From assembly GCF_003865015.1 (NCBI RefSeq), contig NZ_BHVV01000001.1, positions 558,001 through 622,000 of the forward strand: a DNA stretch of 64,000 bases, read 5' to 3'. The position numbers were made by a program, and so were the translations under genes. This document shows positions 17,386 to 27,326 of this stretch, piece after piece. Source of the DNA: Sulfurisoma sediminicola. GTDB taxonomy: Bacteria > Pseudomonadota > Gammaproteobacteria > Burkholderiales > Rhodocyclaceae. Below the pieces are notes generated by a model, which worked only from the letters and a program-made list of their open reading frames with translations, was not told the DNA's origin and ran no database searches. How positions within the stretch are numbered: position 1 is the stretch's first letter; every line of letters begins with the position of its first letter.

Positions 17386-18477
17386 CTATTCGCGTCCCAG
17401 CCAAGCCGCGAACCGACCGCCGATCCTGGCGCGGCGGCCCGTCTTGCCGACAACGGCCGCGGGCGCCTCGAGCACCTTGGAACAATTGAAGAAACGGTGG
17501 GGTTCGCCACCGAACCGGGTCTTGAACACGCTGAGTCCGCCGAGCTTGCCCGATGATTCGCCGGCGGAGATGGCACCACAGTCGTACCAGCGGATGCCGC
17601 TTTCCCGCGCGGCGAGCAAAGCACGCCAGAACAGCAGGTAATTGGCCCCCGTCGCCAGCCCTTCCGCCGTCGAACAGCCGGTGTGATAGAAGGCTCCGTC
17701 GCGGAACCACAGCGCGTTGTGAAACGCGATCGGCTCGCCGCGCCCATCGCGCGCTACCCAGAGCACCGAATGGCGTCGCGGCCACAATTCGCGGGCGATG
17801 CCCTCGAAGTAGGCGCGCGGATGGGGTGTCGTGCCGGTTCGGGTGTAGGTCTCGACGTGGATGCGGTAATAGGTATCGACCATCTCCGGCCACGCCGCCT
17901 CTTCCACGACGCAGCCGGCCGCCTCGGCCTTGCGGATCGCCTGGCGAGCGGTCTCGGCAATACCGCGCCGCAGAGTTTCCGTGTCCTGTGCCAGGTCGAT
18001 CACCTGGGCGACGCTCGAGACATCGGTGTAGCCGAAGAAAACGAAGGGGTTCACGCCCCAAGGCGCCTGGATGCTGCTGCGCGTAACGGGCGAGAGCCAG
18101 AAATCGAGCCGCTTCGCGCCGAGATCGCTGCCCACCTTCTCCGCGCGACCAAGAACCGCCTGAAGAACACGCCGGCGATGCTTGGCGGTCTGTCCTGCTG
18201 CAACGATCGGGCCGCTGCCACCCCAGCCGCTTGAAGCAAGTACCTGTCCGGCGGAACTGAATTGCAGGGGCATGACCGCGAGAAGTTTGCCGCGCTGCGC
18301 CAGGCCGAAGCTATGGTCCGTGAGGCCCCAAGGCTCGACCGCAAGGATCATGCGCTGCCAGCCGGCCAGCGCGAACGGCCAGCCGTCGTCCGAGTCGCGC
18401 ACCAAGGCATCCCAGTCCGCCTCGAGCGAGGCGTCCAGTGGCAGGAACTCGATGTCGTCGCCGGTCGAACGGGTCAT
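17386..18477 (-). CDS. FemAB/GNAT-like protein
   Basis: The 363-residue protein resembles the FemAB-type double-GNAT proteins found in exopolysaccharide loci. The second half carries the recognisable ETARQAIRKAEAAGC, YYRIHVETYTRTGT, AFHNALWFRDGAFYHTGCS and GANYLLFWRALLAA. The last of these is typical of the acyl- or aminoacyl-binding fold. FemAB relatives move amino acids from aminoacyl-tRNA to peptidoglycan precursors, while members in glycan loci may attach an amino acid or acyl group to a sugar. Its position between the amidotransferase and a methyltransferase supports glycan decoration. The exact donor is unknown. Confidence 0.83.
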   Translation of the reverse strand: MTRSTGDDIEFLPLDASLEADWDALVRDSDDGWPFALAGWQRMILAVEPWGLTDHSFGLAQRGKLLAVMPLQFSSAGQVLASSGWGGSGPIVAAGQTAKHRRRVLQAVLGRAEKVGSDLGAKRLDFWLSPVTRSSIQAPWGVNPFVFFGYTDVSSVAQVIDLAQDTETLRRGIAETARQAIRKAEAAGCVVEEAAWPEMVDTYYRIHVETYTRTGTTPHPRAYFEGIARELWPRRHSVLWVARDGRGEPIAFHNALWFRDGAFYHTGCSTAEGLATGANYLLFWRALLAARESGIRWYDCGAISAGESSGKLGGLSVFKTRFGGEPHRFFNCSKVLEAPAAVVGKTGRRARIGGRFAAWLGRE

Positions 18478-18483
18478 GGCCTG

Positions 18484-20355
18484 TCAAACATCCGCCACCG
18501 GTCGGGCAGCCCCGCGGTCATGCACCTGCAGCCAGCGGCCGAGCATGAATCCCGCCATCATCACGCCACCGGTCGGTGGGAAAAGCACGCCGGCAAGCTT
18601 GTCGCGGGTGAACGCATCCCATGCGCCCCGAAAACGCTCGGCATCGAGACCCACGCCGGCGACGGCCTGCAAGGCACCCTCGTAGGCGCTGCGGAAATCC
18701 GGGTCGCGGGCGAAACTGTCGCCGAAACGGATGTTCCAGCCCATGCCCTTCTTGTCCGCCCAGGCGAGATCGTCGGCAACATGGCGGGCATAGTATCGCT
18801 TCGGCAACAGCTTGTTGTAGGTCGCGTTGTCGATGTCGCCGATCTTGAACCTGATCGGCAAGCGCGCGGCGAACTCGACCATGCGGTGATCGAGGAAGGG
18901 GCTGCGAACCTCCACCTGGGCTTGCAGGCCGGCGATGTCGGGCATCCGGAAGTTGGCATCGCAGGTGTAGTAGTTCAGCGCCATGAAGGTATAGAGATCG
19001 CCATAGCCGCCGACCCCGCAAGCGTCGATCTCCCTTGCGACGCCATCGAGCATCTCCTCGACCGGAATGTCGCCCGGGTAGCTGCGGAGGTTGGCGCGCA
19101 GGTAGTCGAGCTGATAGGCGGCGAGGCGGGACGACTTCCTGCGCTGTTCCGGCAGGAACCGGGACAGGCGGCGCAACGGGCCGGGCAACGCGGCAGAGTC
19201 GCGCCGCCGCAGGTCCTCGTTTCCCCGATAGCCGAGAAAGATTTCGTCGGCTCCGTTGCCCGACAGCACCACCTTGGCATGGGGCCTGATGGCGTCATAG
19301 AGCCGCTGCGAATAGCTGATGGTCACGTTGTTGAACGGCTGATCGACCGCGGCGAGGGCCGCATCCAGCGCCGGAAACAATTCGTCCGCATACTCGAAAT
19401 GCAGGAAATGCCAGTCGAGGCCCAGCTGCCGTGCCGCCTCGCGCGCGCCGAGCGTCTCTTCGCTGGGATCGGTCTCCGTATGGTAATCGACGGTAAAGCA
19501 TGCCAGACGCGTTTCCAGCTTCCGCGATGCGACCGCGGCGATGGTCCCGGAGTCGACGCCGCCGGAAAAGGTCAGCGCCACCGGCACGTCGGCGCGAAGG
19601 CGCAAGCGGACCGCATCGGTCAGTATCTCTTCGTATTCGGCCAGGGCCGCCTTCCAGGACATCGCGCGTCGGCGCGAGAAATCCAGGCGCCAGTAGCGCT
19701 CGATGATCGGGTCCGCGCCGGGCCGCACGACCGCCGTGGCACCGGGCGGCAGCGACCTCGCCTGCCGAAAGGCGGTCAGGCCGAGCGGGAAACTGCCTAC
19801 GGCGGCGTAGAAATCGAGGGCGCCGCGCGACAATTCGCCGGTCCAACCGGGCAGGCCGGTGAAGGCATCCAGCGTCGAGGCGAAGCAGAAGCGATCGCCC
19901 GCATCCGTCCAGTAGAGCGGCTTCTTGCCGAGGCGGTCGCGGGCCAGGAAGAGTTCGCGCCGCGCCTCGTCCCAGATGGCGAACGCGAACATGCCGATGA
20001 AGTCGTTGACCACCGAGGCCCCCTTGAGCTTGTAGCCTTCGAGGATGACCTCCGTGTCGCTGCTGGTGTGGAAGCGGGCGCCGCGCTTCTCGTATTCCGC
20101 GCGCAACTCGACGTAGTTGTAGATCTCGCCGTTGAAGACGATCGTCAGCCGATCATCGATGTCCTTCATCGGTTGAGCGCCGTCATCGAGGGCGACGATG
20201 CTCAGGCGGCTATGAAAGAGGTGGGCCTGCCGGCCGTCGGTCCATTCGCCGTTGCCGTCGCGGCCGCGATAGGCGATCGCCTGCTTGAACCGGGAGCCGA
20301 TCGCCGCAGGCAATGGTGCGAATTCCCGCGTTAGACACCCCGCAATGCCACACAT
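18484..20355 (-). CDS. asnB: Asparagine synthase-like glutamine amidotransferase (third of three)
   Basis: The 623-residue protein opens MCGIAGCL with Cys2 and has FNGEIYNYVELR in the glutaminase domain. The PP-loop near residue 263 reads SGGVDSG, whereas the other two copies end in SS; this last serine is usually conserved, so its loss is notable. SGNGADEIFLGY and VRSPFLDHRMVEF are present. The gene is followed after six bases by the FemAB-like gene. The functional options are asparagine formation or amidation of a uronic-acid residue, and the context favours the second. The family fold assignment is secure, the acceptor is not. Confidence 0.92.
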   Translation of the reverse strand: MCGIAGCLTREFAPLPAAIGSRFKQAIAYRGRDGNGEWTDGRQAHLFHSRLSIVALDDGAQPMKDIDDRLTIVFNGEIYNYVELRAEYEKRGARFHTSSDTEVILEGYKLKGASVVNDFIGMFAFAIWDEARRELFLARDRLGKKPLYWTDAGDRFCFASTLDAFTGLPGWTGELSRGALDFYAAVGSFPLGLTAFRQARSLPPGATAVVRPGADPIIERYWRLDFSRRRAMSWKAALAEYEEILTDAVRLRLRADVPVALTFSGGVDSGTIAAVASRKLETRLACFTVDYHTETDPSEETLGAREAARQLGLDWHFLHFEYADELFPALDAALAAVDQPFNNVTISYSQRLYDAIRPHAKVVLSGNGADEIFLGYRGNEDLRRRDSAALPGPLRRLSRFLPEQRRKSSRLAAYQLDYLRANLRSYPGDIPVEEMLDGVAREIDACGVGGYGDLYTFMALNYYTCDANFRMPDIAGLQAQVEVRSPFLDHRMVEFAARLPIRFKIGDIDNATYNKLLPKRYYARHVADDLAWADKKGMGWNIRFGDSFARDPDFRSAYEGALQAVAGVGLDAERFRGAWDAFTRDKLAGVLFPPTGGVMMAGFMLGRWLQVHDRGAARPVADV

Positions 20356-20442
20356 GGGTTAGCGATTACCGCGAATGATGAAAATCGGCCGCATTGCCCT
20401 GTGCCAATGGCGGCAAGGATGCTTGGTCGAAGAAGACCCGGT

Positions 20443-20472
20443 CATGCTCCCTCCGAAAACCGGCGGAGCATG
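20443..20472. repeat. Inverted repeat between the last methyltransferase and the third amidotransferase
   Basis: CATGCTCC at 20443-20450 pairs with GGAGCATG at 20465-20472, and CCG with CGG inside the loop region. It lies in the 136-base space after the methyltransferase stop. No T-run follows on the minus strand, so it is not a clear intrinsic terminator. Confidence 0.55.
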
Positions 20473-20491
20473 CCGCCACTCGCCAGGCACG

Positions 20492-21574
20492 TCACTTCTC
20501 TGCGTAGAAGCCGGGATCTTTCGAACACCAGAAGCCGAGACGCCACTCGGACAGGCCACGAATAACGAAGCCACGGTCACGCAGCAGGGGGAATATTTCC
20601 CCTTCGCTCCAACTGTCGCTCCATTTGTTGACATAGCCGTCGTAGTTGTTGATCAGCCGATAAGCGGCGTCCGGATGATCCACCGTCGGGAACCATTGAT
20701 AGAGCCAACGCCATCTGGGACGTTTCACCAGTCGATACATGAAATCGGAGGACATGAAACGCAGTATGTTGACTGTCCAGGCATGGGGTAGGCGGTTACG
20801 GAACAAGCGGATCCACCATTGCACGCGCCTGAAGCGGGTTTGTATTTCCGTGATCGTCCTCATGTTCAGCACGAATCCTCGACTTGGCTCACTGACCGCA
20901 TAGGCAACTGGCTCCGAACCATATATCCAGAAATTGACGTGACCCTGCGGCTTGACGAGATCGAGGATGTTGCCCACTGCGCGGCGCGTATCGCCGGTAT
21001 GCATGAGCACACCCAGCGAAAAGACGAGATCGAACGACTCCTTTTTGAAGGGCATCGCGAAAATGTCCGCCTGGACGATGAGCAGGCGCCGTTTCAACTC
21101 CGGATAACGCTCCTCGACAACTTTCCGGAACACATCGACCCCGCCCGTCAGGTCGAACGAGATCAGCTTGCTTGGCCCATAGTCCTGCAACAGGCGTACG
21201 CTGTATTGGCCGACACCGCAGCCGACATCAAGCGCCACACCGCCTCGTCCATGTTCATAGGCGCCACCGCCATGCGCATTGCGATCGAACAGATCGTGGA
21301 TCTGATAGGCCGGGTCGGACTTGTCTATGATTCTGTAGTTGAGTCCGCGCCCGCCATCCAGGACGCGCCATTTGAAATCCCACGTCGGGTTGTAACCTAT
21401 GTCGTCGACGAAGCGGGGTATGCCATTCCGCACCGCATAGGTGTGTGTCCCATCGCTCGTACGCAGCGTGGCTTCGAGCAATTCGCCATCTGAAGCGCTT
21501 TTCGCGATCTCCGCGATTTCAAGCGAATTCCCCGTCCTGGGGCAAACCAGCAGGGAAACATCCTCTGTGTACAT
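20492..21574 (-). CDS. Class I SAM-dependent methyltransferase with Trm112-like N-terminus
   Basis: The 360-residue protein starts MYTEDVSLLVCPRTGNSLE, a Trm112-like module that keeps only one cysteine and so probably binds no zinc. Motif I is ALDVGCGVGQYSVRLL, followed by SFDLTGGVDVF and GVLMHTGDT. The C-terminus is long and tryptophan-rich (RPRWRWLYQWFP). It shares a stretch of visibly lower G+C content with the next gene, suggesting that both may have been acquired separately from the surrounding genes. The start is supported by AAGGAAG about 10 bases upstream of the ATG. The substrate is unknown. Confidence 0.9.
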   Translation of the reverse strand: MYTEDVSLLVCPRTGNSLEIAEIAKSASDGELLEATLRTSDGTHTYAVRNGIPRFVDDIGYNPTWDFKWRVLDGGRGLNYRIIDKSDPAYQIHDLFDRNAHGGGAYEHGRGGVALDVGCGVGQYSVRLLQDYGPSKLISFDLTGGVDVFRKVVEERYPELKRRLLIVQADIFAMPFKKESFDLVFSLGVLMHTGDTRRAVGNILDLVKPQGHVNFWIYGSEPVAYAVSEPSRGFVLNMRTITEIQTRFRRVQWWIRLFRNRLPHAWTVNILRFMSSDFMYRLVKRPRWRWLYQWFPTVDHPDAAYRLINNYDGYVNKWSDSWSEGEIFPLLRDRGFVIRGLSEWRLGFWCSKDPGFYAEK

Positions 21575-21657
21575 GGTAAATATCTTCCTTCCGCCTTGGC
21601 ATTCGACCGCCCTGCAACAACATATGCATGCACGCGCGGCCTGACTCCTGCAGTTAA

Positions 21658-22497
21658 TCAGTATCCGAAATAGGCTGGCAGCCGATCCTTGATCGCCGCC
21701 TCAAATTCGTTGGCTATCTCAACAGGCAGCTCGTCGCGATAGCCGCCGATCTTGCCTTTGCGAACGTGATAGGCGTCCGGGTTGGACCGATCGCCTGTCG
21801 CAAATATTCCTAGTCCCGACGACTTGAATGTCGGAGCCGTCTTCTGCATTTCCATTTCCCGCATGCTTTCGAATGATCCGAAGCCAACGGCAGCGGTAAT
21901 GAATTCGTCATTGACCGGCAACCCCAAAAATTCGATCACCGAACGAAGAGACGCATGCGGATCGCGCTTCGCATCCTCATACCGCCAAAGCAGGAAGGAT
22001 GGAACAACATTTCGACGCTCGTTCCAAATCGAATAAAACGCGATCAGCTTTTCCAGTCCAAAAACAGGGCTGCGAACGAACGCTTCGAGACTTCCTTGAA
22101 AGACATTCTTCCGCGCCCTATGAACCTGTTGTTTATGAAACGACGCCAGCGTATCCAGTGGGTGACGTACCAGCAAAACCACGCGCCTGTCACAAAACGG
22201 ACGGACAACATTCTCGAAGGACAGGTCGTCGGCTGTCTGGTCCGCCCAGTCAAGCGGCGCATGCGTGAAATAGCCGACCGCTGCCGGGCCGACCATGCGG
22301 AGCAGAGCGTCGCGATCGCCTACGTCAAATAAAGGTAATTCCGTCGATTGAGCGATCTCCTGGACATACTTGCCCATCATGACCCGCAACCACGTATTAC
22401 CCACCTTCGGATAACCTACCGCAACGAATGCGCTCGCCGGCGAAGACTCGCTCGCGCCGCTGCCCATCAGTTTGTGCAGGAGGGGAAGCAGAGCCAT
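21658..22497 (-). CDS. Sulfotransferase domain protein
   Basis: The 279-residue protein has the PAPS-binding loop GYPKVGNTWLRVMM and the 3'-phosphate segment VVLLVRHPLDTLASFHKQ with its conserved R and S. It closes with a typical C-terminal AFxGKxGxWRDEL-like run, here KGKIGGYRDELP. It is closer to the classical sulfotransferase_1 fold than the other copy in the locus. Its start lies one base after the stop of wzt, so it belongs to the exporter operon. In that position it could sulfate the glycan, possibly near the end of the chain. Base composition is lower in G+C than its neighbours (32 of 60 in 21661-21720). Confidence 0.9.
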   Translation of the reverse strand: MALLPLLHKLMGSGASESSPASAFVAVGYPKVGNTWLRVMMGKYVQEIAQSTELPLFDVGDRDALLRMVGPAAVGYFTHAPLDWADQTADDLSFENVVRPFCDRRVVLLVRHPLDTLASFHKQQVHRARKNVFQGSLEAFVRSPVFGLEKLIAFYSIWNERRNVVPSFLLWRYEDAKRDPHASLRSVIEFLGLPVNDEFITAAVGFGSFESMREMEMQKTAPTFKSSGLGIFATGDRSNPDAYHVRKGKIGGYRDELPVEIANEFEAAIKDRLPAYFGY

Positions 22498-22498
22498 C

Positions 22499-23797
22499 TC
22501 AGCCCGCCGCGCTCGTGCTGGTGACGACCGACCAGCGGGCCCGATGCGCGGCCCCCTGGAAGGCGTCGAGGCCGATGCCGCCCAGATAGCCGCCGAGCGA
22601 GACGTCGAACGTCGCTGCGTTGGGAACGCAGTCGGCGGAGGTCATCAGGCCGCGCCCGCCGCCGTATTGGCCGAAGTCGAGCATCATGTAGTAGCTGCCT
22701 TCGCCCAGTCGGAGATCTTCGATCAGGCATTCGGCCACGCCGTTGCCATGGGCGTCCAGATCAGGCGCGAAATGGCTGCTGTTGATGGTCGCCACGCGCT
22801 CGGCGTATTCATTGTGGATGAGGACGGCAAAATAGGGCTGGCGCAGTGTGCAGCGATGGAAGCCGATGCGGACGCGCATCGGCTCGCCCGTGTGGAACTC
22901 CCGTGCCGGAGTGCCGTCGGCCGCATGCAGCGAAACGGAAGTGAGGACGCGCTCACCGCCGTCGTGGAGTCGCGGTGCGTCATCCAGGTTCCAGCGTGTC
23001 GCCGTCAGCTCCTCCTGGGACGGCTGGTAATGGTGGATCTTTTGCAGGTACGTGATCACCGCATCGGCGGCCGAGCCCTGGAAGGTGCACTGTCCCTTGT
23101 CGAGAATGATCCCGGTATGGCAGAGATTGCGTACCGCGCGGGCATTGTGGCTGACGAACAGCACCGTGCGGCCCTCGCCGGCGAGCCGCTCGATGTTGCG
23201 CTGGCTCTTCTCGCGGAACGCCGCGTCGCCCACCGCCATGACCTCGTCGAGAATCAGCACGTCCGCGTGCAACATCGAGGCGACGGCATAGGCCAGGCGA
23301 ACGTACATCCCGCTCGAATAGCGCTTCACCGGAACGTCGATGAAGGGCTCGATGCCCGAAAAATCGATGATCTCGTCGAGCTTGGCGGCGATCTCGCGCT
23401 TGCCGATGCCGAGCAGGACCCCCGACATGAAGACGTTCTCGCGCCCGGTCAGGTCGGGGTGGAAGCCCGTGCCGACTTCCAGCAGGGAACCGACACGGCC
23501 GCGCAGCATCGCCTTGCCCGTCGTCGGCGCCGTAACGCCCGAAAGGATCTTGAGCAGGGTGCTCTTGCCGGAGCCATTGCGCCCGAGGATGCCCATCACC
23601 TCGCCGGGCTTCACCTCGAAGGAGACGTCCCGCAGCGCCCAGAAGTAATCGTCCTCCTGATGGCTGAGAAACGGCAGGAATTCCTTCAGGTGCGCCATGA
23701 TGCGCCCGCCGGTCCCGGTTCCATGGACAGCGTGGGGCATCAGGTAGCGCTTTCCGATGGCGTCGACGCGAACGGTCGGACTTGCGTTACTGGACAT
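22499..23797 (-). CDS. wzt: ABC transporter ATP-binding protein for polysaccharide export
   Basis: The 432-residue protein has Walker A GRNGSGKST, the signature YSSGMYVRLAYAVASM and Walker B VLILDEVMAVGD. About 170 residues follow the nucleotide-binding domain (roughly from residue 270) and end in DVSLGGYLGGIGLDAFQG. In Wzt proteins of the O8/O9 type, this C-terminal domain recognises the modified end of the glycan chain and couples termination to export. The sequence fits that architecture. The gene lies directly after wzm. The ligand for the C-terminal domain is not readable here; sulfated or methylated ends are candidates. Confidence 0.93.
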   Translation of the reverse strand: MSSNASPTVRVDAIGKRYLMPHAVHGTGTGGRIMAHLKEFLPFLSHQEDDYFWALRDVSFEVKPGEVMGILGRNGSGKSTLLKILSGVTAPTTGKAMLRGRVGSLLEVGTGFHPDLTGRENVFMSGVLLGIGKREIAAKLDEIIDFSGIEPFIDVPVKRYSSGMYVRLAYAVASMLHADVLILDEVMAVGDAAFREKSQRNIERLAGEGRTVLFVSHNARAVRNLCHTGIILDKGQCTFQGSAADAVITYLQKIHHYQPSQEELTATRWNLDDAPRLHDGGERVLTSVSLHAADGTPAREFHTGEPMRVRIGFHRCTLRQPYFAVLIHNEYAERVATINSSHFAPDLDAHGNGVAECLIEDLRLGEGSYYMMLDFGQYGGGRGLMTSADCVPNAATFDVSLGGYLGGIGLDAFQGAAHRARWSVVTSTSAAG

Positions 23798-24608
23798 CGA
23801 CGACGATCTTTTCCGTTTTCGCGAACACCATCAGGCCGCCGTAAACGGTCACGCAGACGAAGCCGAGCGACCAGAAGAAGGGGGGCGCGATGTCCACGGG
23901 CTTGTCCATCAGGGCCCAGCGTGAAAGCTCGACCACCCAGTACATCGGATTGAACTGGTAGGCGTAGGCAAAGCGCTCCGGCACCAGGGTCGCCGGATAG
24001 ACGATCGGCGTCGCGTACATGCCCGCCTGCAGCACGAGCCCCATCATCGGGCGCACGTCGCGGAATCGCACCATCACGGTCGCAATCCACAGGCCGACGC
24101 CCAGTCCGATCAGCGCGGCATAGGCGAACAGCGGGACAAGCACCACGATCTTTGCGGTCGGCAGGTAGCCGTAGAGCATGGACAAGCCCACGAGGATCAC
24201 GACCATGACGCCACCGTCGAAGAGTTCCTTCATCGTGGCTGCGAGGGGCAGGATCAGGCGCGGGAAATAGACTTTGGAGATCAGCCCGATGTTGTCCTGC
24301 AGGCTGCCCGCCACGGACATCAGCGTCTTGCTGAACAGCCACCAGCCCGTCATCGCCGAAAAGGCGAACAACGGATAGGGGTAGCCCCCGGTATCGACCC
24401 GCAACAGAAAGCCGAAGACGATGGTGAGCATCGCCAGCTGGGCCATCGGCTCCAGCGCCAGCCAGACGACGCCGAGCAGCATCTGCCGGTATCGCGCGGC
24501 GATCTGGCGCTGGAAAAGCATCCCCAGCAACTCCCGGCGCTGCCAGACATCACCGAAGCCGATGCGGACCCCGGTTTGCGGCTCGACGACGCGATAGGAC
24601 TCGCTCAT
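23787..24608 (-). CDS. wzm: ABC-2 type polysaccharide export permease
   Basis: The 273-residue integral membrane protein has the FQRQIAARYRQMLLG entry segment and about six hydrophobic helices, including AMLTIVFGFLLR and LVPLFAYAALIGLGVG. YQFNPMYWVVELSRWAL is a hallmark of Wzm/KpsM-type permeases. An in-frame GTG at 24617 would add three residues, but the ATG at 24608 has GGAG three bases upstream. It pairs with Wzt to export the finished glycan across the inner membrane. The 3' end overlaps wzt by 11 bases. Confidence 0.93.
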   Translation of the reverse strand: MSESYRVVEPQTGVRIGFGDVWQRRELLGMLFQRQIAARYRQMLLGVVWLALEPMAQLAMLTIVFGFLLRVDTGGYPYPLFAFSAMTGWWLFSKTLMSVAGSLQDNIGLISKVYFPRLILPLAATMKELFDGGVMVVILVGLSMLYGYLPTAKIVVLVPLFAYAALIGLGVGLWIATVMVRFRDVRPMMGLVLQAGMYATPIVYPATLVPERFAYAYQFNPMYWVVELSRWALMDKPVDIAPPFFWSLGFVCVTVYGGLMVFAKTEKIVVDVQ

Positions 24609-24617
24609 CCGCTCCAC

Positions 24618-25906
<1,289 letters not shown>

Positions 25907-25910
<4 letters not shown>

Positions 25911-26251
25911 GGTGTGTTTCCTTGTTCTGCGGTTTCGAGTTCCTGGCGCAACAGGTCGATTTCCCGTCGCAGGGAGCAGTATTCCACCTCCTTGACCTGC
26001 AGGAACTCCGTAGCCAGGCTCAGCTTGGCGGCGATGCCCGAGGGGGTCAGGAGGTAGGCGTAGGCGAGCTTGTTGTCGCTGCGACGGAAGTTGTCGGCCT
26101 TGACCAGGCCCTTCTCGAGCAGGGCCCGCATCAGGTAATGGGTCTTGCCCAGGCTGACGCCGAGCTGGCGCGCGAGCTCACGCTGACTGATCTCCGGCTG
26201 CTCCTCGATCAGTCGCAGTATCCGGTAGTGGCTGGCGTCCCGCGGTGTCAT
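25907..26251 (-). CDS. MarR-family EPS-associated transcriptional regulator
   Basis: The 114-residue protein has a winged-helix segment, EISQRELARQLGVSLGKTHY, then ALLEKGLVKADNFRRSDNK and LTPSGIAAK, followed by a predicted coiled coil (VEYCSLRREIDLLRQEL). Length and motifs match the small EPS-associated MarR group that sits at the head of polysaccharide operons. The start ATG 26251 follows the palindrome GTTCAAcgaTTGAAC by about ten bases. A TTG 15 bases upstream is possible. It likely represses its own operon (regulator, tviB, wzm, wzt, sulfotransferase). Confidence 0.9.
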
Positions 26252-26260
26252 CAATATCGT

Positions 26261-26287
26261 GTTCAACGATTGAACAGGCGGACTATA
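26261..26287 (-). promoter_or_regulatory. Promoter -10 and operator of the exporter operon
   Basis: On the minus strand TATAGT (26287-26282) is a five-of-six -10 box. Seven bases downstream lies a perfect inverted repeat, GTTCAA-cga-TTGAAC (26261-26275), at the expected start of transcription. This position suits a repressor such as the MarR protein encoded directly after it. The -35 is weak (TTGTGC near 26306-26311). Confidence 0.6.
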
Positions 26288-26318
26288 GCATGGGCGTGTT
26301 GCCCCGCACAAACCGCCG

Positions 26319-27326
26319 TCAGGCGCCGTAATATCCGCGGTACCACTCGACGAAACGGCGTACGCCCTCGGTTACCGGGGTCGCCGGAGCGAAGCCGGTA
26401 TGGGCGCGCAGTTCGTCGGTCGCGGCAAAGCTCGCCGGGACATCGCCGGCCTGCAGGGGCAGGAAATTCTTCTTCGCTTCCTTGCCCAGGGCTTTTTCCA
26501 GGGCGCCGATGTAGTCCATCAGGCCGACCGGGTCGTGATTGCCGATGTTGAACACGCGGTAGGGCGCCCAACTGGTGCCGGGGTCGGGCTCATCCGCGAC
26601 GAAGGCGGGGTTCGGCTGCGCCAGACGATCGATGACACGCACCGTGCCTTCGGCGATGTCGTCGATATAGGTGAAATCGCGCCGCATCTTGCCGTGATTG
26701 AACACATCGATCGGCCGATCCTCGAGAATCGCCTTGGCAAAGAGGAACAGCGCCATGTCGGGACGGCCCCAGGGGCCATAGACGGTGAAGAAGCGCAGGC
26801 CGGTCGTCGGCAGGTTGAAGAGATGGCTGTAGGTATGGGCCATCAGTTCGTTGGACTTCTTGGTCGCCGCGTAGAGGCTCACCGGGTGGTCGATGTTGTC
26901 GTGCTCGGAGAACGGCATCTTGGTGTTGCCGCCGTAGACGCTGGAGCTGCTGGCGTAGACCAGGTGTTCGACGCCGTTGTGGCGGCAGCCTTCGAGCACA
27001 TTGACGAAGCCGACCACGTTGGTATCGACATAGGCGTGGGGATTCTCCAGTGAGTAGCGCACGCCGGCCTGGGCCGCGAGGTTGAGCACCCGCTGCGGCT
27101 TTTCCTTTTCGAACAGGGCCGCCATGCCGGGACGATCGGCGATATCGAGCAGCACGTGCTTGAAGCCCGGATACTTCGCCAGGCGGGCGAGGCGGGCCTT
27201 CTTGAGGTTGACGTCGTAGTAGTCGTTGAGGTTGTCGATGCCGACGACCTCGTCGCCGCGGGCCAGAAGAATCTGTGCGACGTGCATGCCGATGAAACCG
27301 GCAGCGCCGGTGATGAGGACTTTCAT
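26319..27326 (-). CDS. UDP-glucuronate 4-epimerase-like NAD-dependent epimerase
   Basis: The 335-residue protein is a short-chain extended epimerase. It has the NAD motif [26 protein letters not shown] and the catalytic YxxxK in [27 protein letters not shown] is typical for the UDP-glucuronate or UDP-HexNAcA epimerase group. It would interconvert C4 epimers of a nucleotide-linked uronic acid, feeding the locus together with tviB. The start ATG overlaps the GT2 stop (27323) as ATGA. Two long upstream open frames are shadows. The exact sugar is undetermined. Confidence 0.92.
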   Translation of the reverse strand: MKVLITGAAGFIGMHVAQILLARGDEVVGIDNLNDYYDVNLKKARLARLAKYPGFKHVLLDIADRPGMAALFEKEKPQRVLNLAAQAGVRYSLENPHAYVDTNVVGFVNVLEGCRHNGVEHLVYASSSSVYGGNTKMPFSEHDNIDHPVSLYAATKKSNELMAHTYSHLFNLPTTGLRFFTVYGPWGRPDMALFLFAKAILEDRPIDVFNHGKMRRDFTYIDDIAEGTVRVIDRLAQPNPAFVADEPDPGTSWAPYRVFNIGNHDPVGLMDYIGALEKALGKEAKKNFLPLQAGDVPASFAATDELRAHTGFAPATPVTEGVRRFVEWYRGYYGA

